A stretch of 64,000 bases of DNA, from positions 310,001 through 374,000 of the forward strand of contig PMSM01000013.1 in assembly GCA_003168335.1 (NCBI GenBank). Reading direction: 5' to 3'. Source of the DNA: Blastocatellia bacterium. GTDB taxonomy: Bacteria; Acidobacteriota; Blastocatellia; Pyrinomonadales; Pyrinomonadaceae. Each line of letters opens with the position of its first letter. The stretch's first letter is position 1. The notes beneath the pieces were generated by a model. That model did no database searches, was not told the DNA's origin, and worked only from the letters and a program-made list of their open reading frames with translations. This document shows, piece by piece, positions 60,259-64,000 of this stretch. Made by a program: the position numbers and the translations under genes.

Positions 60259-61826
60259 GGGTTCGGCTGCCGATTCGTTGGCAGCGTGATCGTGAACGTG
60301 GTGCCTTCGCCCACTTTCGATTTTACCGAGATCGTTCCGTCATGATCATCGACGGCTTTCCTGACGATCGCCAACCCGAGACCGGTCCCCGTCTCTTTGG
60401 TTGAATAGTATGGCTCGAACACTTTTGAGATATCTTCCGGGGCTATCCCACGGCCGCTGTCGACCACGTCAATGCGCACCCGGCGGCCATCGTCCTCGCT
60501 CGACAAAACCACGGATAGCTTACCACCGCTGCCGTCCATCGCCTGGAAGCCGTTGATAATCAGGTTAGTCAACGCCGAGCGCAGCGATTCGGCGTCAGCC
60601 ATTACCGGCGGAACGTCGCCCTGTTTGTCAACGCGAGCTTCGACATTACTTTCGGCAGCCTGAACTTCAAAGATGCGTATCGCGTCACAGGCGGCGGCGT
60701 ACAAATCGAGCGGCTGCAGCTCGAGCTTGGCCGGACGAGAATAGTTTAGGAACTCCGTGATCCGACTATTGATACGCGCAACTTCCAACTTTAGTTGTTT
60801 AGTCAGGCGGTTGAATTTCTCCTGCTTGTCCGGATCGGTCGGGGCGAATGTGGCGCGTAAGTGATCGAGGGTCAGGTTTATGTAGTTCAGCGGATTTCTG
60901 ATTTCGTGCGCAATGGCCGAAGCCAATCGACTTACCACCACGGCCTTCTCGGCATTGTAAAGTTGCGCTTCGAGTTCGCGCGTGCGACCGAGCTTGACGG
61001 TCATCTCATTGAACAGTTCAGTGAGCTCTCCCATTTCGTCGTGGCGTCCACGGGTCGGAACCTGAAAAGAAAAGTCTCCGCCGGCGACCCGACGGGCGCC
61101 GATTGACAAGAACTTGATCGGGCGGGTGAAGCGCCAGACTACAATCGCGGTCAAGCACGTGGTGACCAGTAGTACTGCCAGGGTGTAAAGCAACGATTGT
61201 TGGGCCTGGCGTTTCAAGAGCAGGTTTAGCGTGTTCGCTGAATCGAGCACGACCACAACGTAGCGCCGCCCTATGTTCGTTTCCACCGGGAAGTAAAACG
61301 CACCAGCGTTGCCCCGATGATGCGGCATGATCGTCATGCCCTCAGGCAGCGGCGTACTATCAGGAGGGAGTTCGATTGCGCTGTTCAGCGGCGGCAGGGA
61401 AATGTCCTTCACTTGTACCCAACGAATGGATTTATCCGGATTCTCTCGGGGCACCTGATTCTGATCCAGACTGTCCTTGATATTTCCCTGCTCGTCAACG
61501 ATGAGCACGTTCTTCACGAGGTCGGCCTGCTCGCCGAGTAGAGGCTGCTTCGCCTGCTCACGCATCTGATCCAGATACAAGCCGCTGGAGAGGCTCTTCA
61601 CGCCGAGAGTGACGCCGGCCATGATGGCTTGTTGTTGCTCGATAATGAATTGCGTGTTGCTGCGCACTGAACGCAGATTCACGTAGTACTGAACGCTCAG
61701 GGTAAGCATCAACAGCGCTGCCAGCAGCAGCAAGAGGCGAACGCGGAAGCTGTTTAGCAATCTCGACAAGTTATTCTTGTGGCAAGCAAAATCCGCGCCA
61801 AACTGCAGAAAAGTAGCTCGACCCAC
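60255..61826 (-). CDS. Membrane sensor histidine kinase (NtrB/ZraS-like)
   Basis: A 523-residue kinase. Two membrane helices (about 29-48 and 211-232) enclose a periplasmic sensor domain. HAMP lies at about 233-285. The phosphoacceptor is His307 in IAHEIRNPLN, and the ATPase domain has NLIINGFQAM (N box), VVDSGRGIAPED (G1) and GTGLGLAI (G2). It should phosphorylate the adjacent NtrC-type regulator. The GTG start at 61826 has no clear ribosome site and nearby TTG codons are alternatives. The stop lies in a REP. Confidence 0.92.
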   Translation of the reverse strand: MGRATFLQFGADFACHKNNLSRLLNSFRVRLLLLLAALLMLTLSVQYYVNLRSVRSNTQFIIEQQQAIMAGVTLGVKSLSSGLYLDQMREQAKQPLLGEQADLVKNVLIVDEQGNIKDSLDQNQVPRENPDKSIRWVQVKDISLPPLNSAIELPPDSTPLPEGMTIMPHHRGNAGAFYFPVETNIGRRYVVVVLDSANTLNLLLKRQAQQSLLYTLAVLLVTTCLTAIVVWRFTRPIKFLSIGARRVAGGDFSFQVPTRGRHDEMGELTELFNEMTVKLGRTRELEAQLYNAEKAVVVSRLASAIAHEIRNPLNYINLTLDHLRATFAPTDPDKQEKFNRLTKQLKLEVARINSRITEFLNYSRPAKLELQPLDLYAAACDAIRIFEVQAAESNVEARVDKQGDVPPVMADAESLRSALTNLIINGFQAMDGSGGKLSVVLSSEDDGRRVRIDVVDSGRGIAPEDISKVFEPYYSTKETGTGLGLAIVRKAVDDHDGTISVKSKVGEGTTFTITLPTNRQPNP

Positions 61827-61839
61827 CTATAATTTTGGG

Positions 61840-61868
61840 TTGCCGTTTCCTTAAGCTGATGTTATAGT
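61840..61868 (+). promoter_or_regulatory. Candidate sigma-70 promoter for the transpeptidase gene
   Basis: TTGCCG (4/6), 17-nt spacer, TATAGT (5/6 to TATAAT). It implies a 5' leader of about 240 nt before the ATG at 62119. Confidence 0.5.
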
Positions 61869-61884
61869 CGGCTCGGCCTCAAAG

Positions 61885-61967
61885 CAAACTTCCCAGCAGA
61901 GGCTGCCCCCGGGATTGAATCCCGTCTCACGTTACGGTTAGCGGTGGAATTAGAACTTGGGAGTTTG
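61885..61967 (+). ncRNA. Candidate structured 5' leader element
   Basis: CAAACTTCCCA (61885-61895) can pair with TGGGAGTTTG (61958-61967) with one bulge. Inside are GCAG-AGG-CTGC (61896-61906) and CGGGAT-TGA-ATCCCG (61910-61924) hairpins. This makes a multi-branched fold in the long leader of the transpeptidase gene. It matches no riboswitch I recognise. Confidence 0.4.
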
Positions 61968-62118
61968 GTTGCAGGAATTTTGAGCGCCCTTAAGGGTTCA
62001 GAGCTTACATAGGACGAGCAACGCACGTCGCCCCTCGACGCGCAAATCAAAGCAGCGAGAGTTTCATTCAGTTCCGCCTCGATCTTGCGATAGTATTTTG
62101 TTAACGAGGGAGTTGCCG

Positions 62119-63801
62119 ATGAATCTTAAAAGTTCCCCCAGGGTCGCACGTGTTGCATTTAGCCTCTTCATCCTCTTCGCACTAATTGGTTCACTTACAA
62201 TTGAAACTTCGGCACGCGGAAGGCATCCGCGGGGCCGCGCTGCCCGCAGAACTACAGCCAGAGATACGCGCGGCGGGAAGGTATCCAGACGCGAGCGCAG
62301 GCAGTTGGCGCGTGCCGGCCGCCGCGGTGGTCGCGTACATTTATCGAAACGAGAAATGCGCGCCGAGCGCCAACGCGATGCGCGTGACCAGGCCTCATAT
62401 ATGGCCAAGCTCGAAAAGCGTGCCGGTCACAAGCTGAGCAAGCGCGAGCGCGCGGCAGAGATGCGCCGTTTCGGATCGAAGCACCGCCGTGAGCTTGAAG
62501 AAGCGCGTCGTCGCGCGGAAGCCGCGCGGCAGGCAGCGATTGCCAGACAACGTGCCATCGACGAGGGTATGCGCAACGAAGTCGAGGCGAATATCGCCAA
62601 AGACAATACAGTGGGCGAGGATCTGGAAGTGCGCAACGCGGCGATCGCGGCCCTCGGTCACCATGCCGGCACCGTCGTCGTGATGGATCCGAAGACCGGA
62701 CGCATTTACACGGTCGTTAACCAGGAGTGGGCGCTTCGTCGCGGCTTCAAACCCTGCTCTACAATAAAACTGGTTACGGGTGTCGCCGGCTTGTGCGAGA
62801 AGGTTATTCAGCCGATCGAAACTGTCAGCGATGGCAGTAATTATCGTATTGACCTGACGGATGCGCTGGCTTATTCAAACAATTCTTACTTCCAACACGT
62901 AGGCGGCGAGGTCGGTTTCGACAAGATGGTGTCCTATGCTCGCGAGTTGGGCCTGGGTGAAAAAACCGGAATTAACTACGTCAACGAATCTCCCGGGAAG
63001 GTGCCGCTATTCAAATCGGGGTACGCGGTAAACCATATGAGTTCCCATGGAGACGATTTCGAAGTCACCGCGATTCAGTTAGCGTCCCTCGTCTCGGCGA
63101 TGTCGAATGGCGGCAAATTGCTGGTGCCTCACGTACCGCGAACGGTTGAAGAGAACTCGAAGTTTAAGACCGAGGTTCGCCGCCAAATCAACATCACCAA
63201 TGAAGCCTGGAAGCGCATGGTTCCCGGAATGATCGGCGCCGTTAACTACGGCTCTGGCAGGAAAGCGTATCGCCCCGAACAAACCGTCGCCGGAAAGACC
63301 GGTACTTGCATCGGACAGGGATCGTGGCTGGGGCTGTTCACTTCTTACGCTCCGGTCGTCAATCCGCGTCTGACCGTGGTGGTGATCACGCGTGGGACGG
63401 ATGCGCATGGACACCTGCCCGCGGCAGTTGCCGGCAATATCTATCGGGCCCTCAGTCCACGCTTTGCCCCGCAGATCAATTTCCAGGTCGCCGAAGGTCC
63501 GGACGACGAAGCGACGCCTAACGGCGCGCGCGACAAGAAAGCAGCCGCCCTGAATGAAGAGGCCAAGGAAACAAAAGCCGCGACGGATGCCGAGGAAAAT
63601 AGCGATGATGCTGCCGACGCCGCAAACTCAGGGAAACCGAATCCAAATGCCAATAACGCACCGGCAAGTGATAAGAGCAAGGTGAAGGCTACTTCGATGC
63701 CGATCGAAGGCAAGCCAAAGGCACCGGCTAAGGCTCCGGCAAAGACGGGCACGAATAACACCAACGACGGGCGCCCGCGGCGAATTCAACCGAACCAGTA
63801 G
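62119..63801 (+). CDS. Exported penicillin-binding transpeptidase domain protein
   Basis: A 560-residue protein. ATG 62119 is chosen over the upstream TTG because GAGGGAG lies before it and a signal peptide follows (about 10-30). Residues 33-150 are extremely Arg-rich and helical, unlike ordinary class B PBPs. The transpeptidase domain (about 180-445) has Ser214-TI-Lys217, Ser253-N-Asn255 and Lys393-TGT, the complete active site. The C-terminal about 110 residues are Ala/Lys/Glu/Pro-rich and likely disordered. The usual PBP dimerisation domain is absent. It may be a D,D-transpeptidase or penicillin-binding regulator of the wall. Confidence 0.88.
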   Translation: MNLKSSPRVARVAFSLFILFALIGSLTIETSARGRHPRGRAARRTTARDTRGGKVSRRERRQLARAGRRGGRVHLSKREMRAERQRDARDQASYMAKLEKRAGHKLSKRERAAEMRRFGSKHRRELEEARRRAEAARQAAIARQRAIDEGMRNEVEANIAKDNTVGEDLEVRNAAIAALGHHAGTVVVMDPKTGRIYTVVNQEWALRRGFKPCSTIKLVTGVAGLCEKVIQPIETVSDGSNYRIDLTDALAYSNNSYFQHVGGEVGFDKMVSYARELGLGEKTGINYVNESPGKVPLFKSGYAVNHMSSHGDDFEVTAIQLASLVSAMSNGGKLLVPHVPRTVEENSKFKTEVRRQINITNEAWKRMVPGMIGAVNYGSGRKAYRPEQTVAGKTGTCIGQGSWLGLFTSYAPVVNPRLTVVVITRGTDAHGHLPAAVAGNIYRALSPRFAPQINFQVAEGPDDEATPNGARDKKAAALNEEAKETKAATDAEENSDDAADAANSGKPNPNANNAPASDKSKVKATSMPIEGKPKAPAKAPAKTGTNNTNDGRPRRIQPNQ

Positions 63802-63850
63802 TGACACGCTGCCAAGGTCAACTGCCGGTTTCACGACGATTGAAGTGATG

Positions 63851-63889
63851 CCGAACTCTCGTGGTCTCTTGCGAGAGTTCGGCTTTTTT
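63851..63889 (+). terminator. Rho-independent terminator
   Basis: CCGAACTCTCG and CGAGAGTTCGG form an 11-bp stem around a 10-nt loop, followed by CTTTTTT. It lies 50 nt after the transpeptidase stop. Confidence 0.93.
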
Positions 63890-63930
63890 GATGCGATGTT
63901 GCAACGGCGGTCGCCGGCGCAGATTAAGGC

Positions 63931-63960
63931 TTGACACACGACGGCTCTTGCCCTGATTAT
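63931..63960 (+). promoter_or_regulatory. Candidate promoter for a gene beyond the window
   Basis: A perfect TTGACA (63931-63936) and GATTAT (4/6) with an 18-nt spacer. No start codon with ribosome site is visible before the window ends. Confidence 0.4.
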
Positions 63961-64000
63961 TGCCGCTTCGCTTCTGGCTTTTGATTCCCGAACGAGTTTA

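Noticed and set aside
61896-61930. tRNA-like arms (GATTGAATCCC resembling a T arm)
   Set aside because: No acceptor or anticodon stem of correct spacing; better explained as hairpins of the leader.
61885-61990. ydaO-type c-di-AMP riboswitch before a cell-wall gene
   Set aside because: The characteristic GGAACC and purine-rich core segments were not found in the expected order.

Overview
This 64 kb window looks like chromosome of an acidobacterium, most likely class Blastocatellia (inference, no rRNA seen). The grounds are a VWFA-related secreted protein of the acidobacterial type, secreted carboxypeptidase-regulatory-like proteins, many CxxCH cytochromes, and a very dense set of palindromic intergenic repeats with a RAYT transposase. 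About 47 protein genes are called. No rRNA, tRNA, CRISPR array, prophage or classical insertion sequence was seen.

Layout. 1-6.7 kb: end of a TPR protein, thiamine genes (thiE, thiD) around an MGMT-like protein, a cyclophilin, threonine synthase and a secreted TPR protein. 6.7-11.1 kb, minus strand: polyamine genes for arginine decarboxylase, a deoxyhypusine-synthase-like enzyme and agmatinase. 11.1-17 kb: glutamine synthetase with a consensus promoter, its regulator GlnE, a small zinc ribbon protein and an SRPBCC protein. 17-26 kb: secreted PIG-L deacetylase, an ABC importer (ATPase plus fused permease) with no binding protein nearby, an EEP-family phosphatase or nuclease, a CDGSH iron-sulfur protein, a TauE-type permease and 3-methyladenine glycosylase. 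26-36 kb, minus strand: an envelope cluster of DUF1175 protein, thioester alpha-2-macroglobulin, a membrane protein, and a 960-residue fusion of penicillin-binding transpeptidase, SpoIID and zinc-protease-like domains.

36-54.6 kb is the most striking region. It begins with a single-chain redox protein (two cyclic-nucleotide-binding domains, four [4Fe-4S] clusters, a diheme cytochrome b). A phosphothreonine-reading FHA domain fused through one membrane helix to a heptaheme cytochrome follows. Next come tetraheme and two nonaheme cytochromes, a secreted protein, a DUF4431-like protein, a double GlcG/HbpS protein, an outer-membrane beta-barrel candidate, a RAYT, and a 1332-residue cytochrome with nine CxxCH plus one CX3CH and a C-terminal LVIVD propeller. 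I count 38 CxxCH motifs plus the CX3CH. My reading (inference) is a signal-gated electron-transfer chain from the quinone pool across the envelope.

54.6-64 kb: a LysW-like protein with an unusual acidic tail, a VWA protein, a secreted beta-sandwich protein, an HTH protein, a sensor kinase / sigma-54 activator pair in an operon with a DsbD-N-like lipoprotein, and a transpeptidase with a long structured leader.

At least ten families of palindromic repeats fill the gaps. Several overlap or abut stop codons (thiD, speA, speB, the kinase, the RAYT and the VWA gene), and one encodes the N-terminus of the ABC permease. The only transposase is a RAYT flanked by inverted copies of one family.
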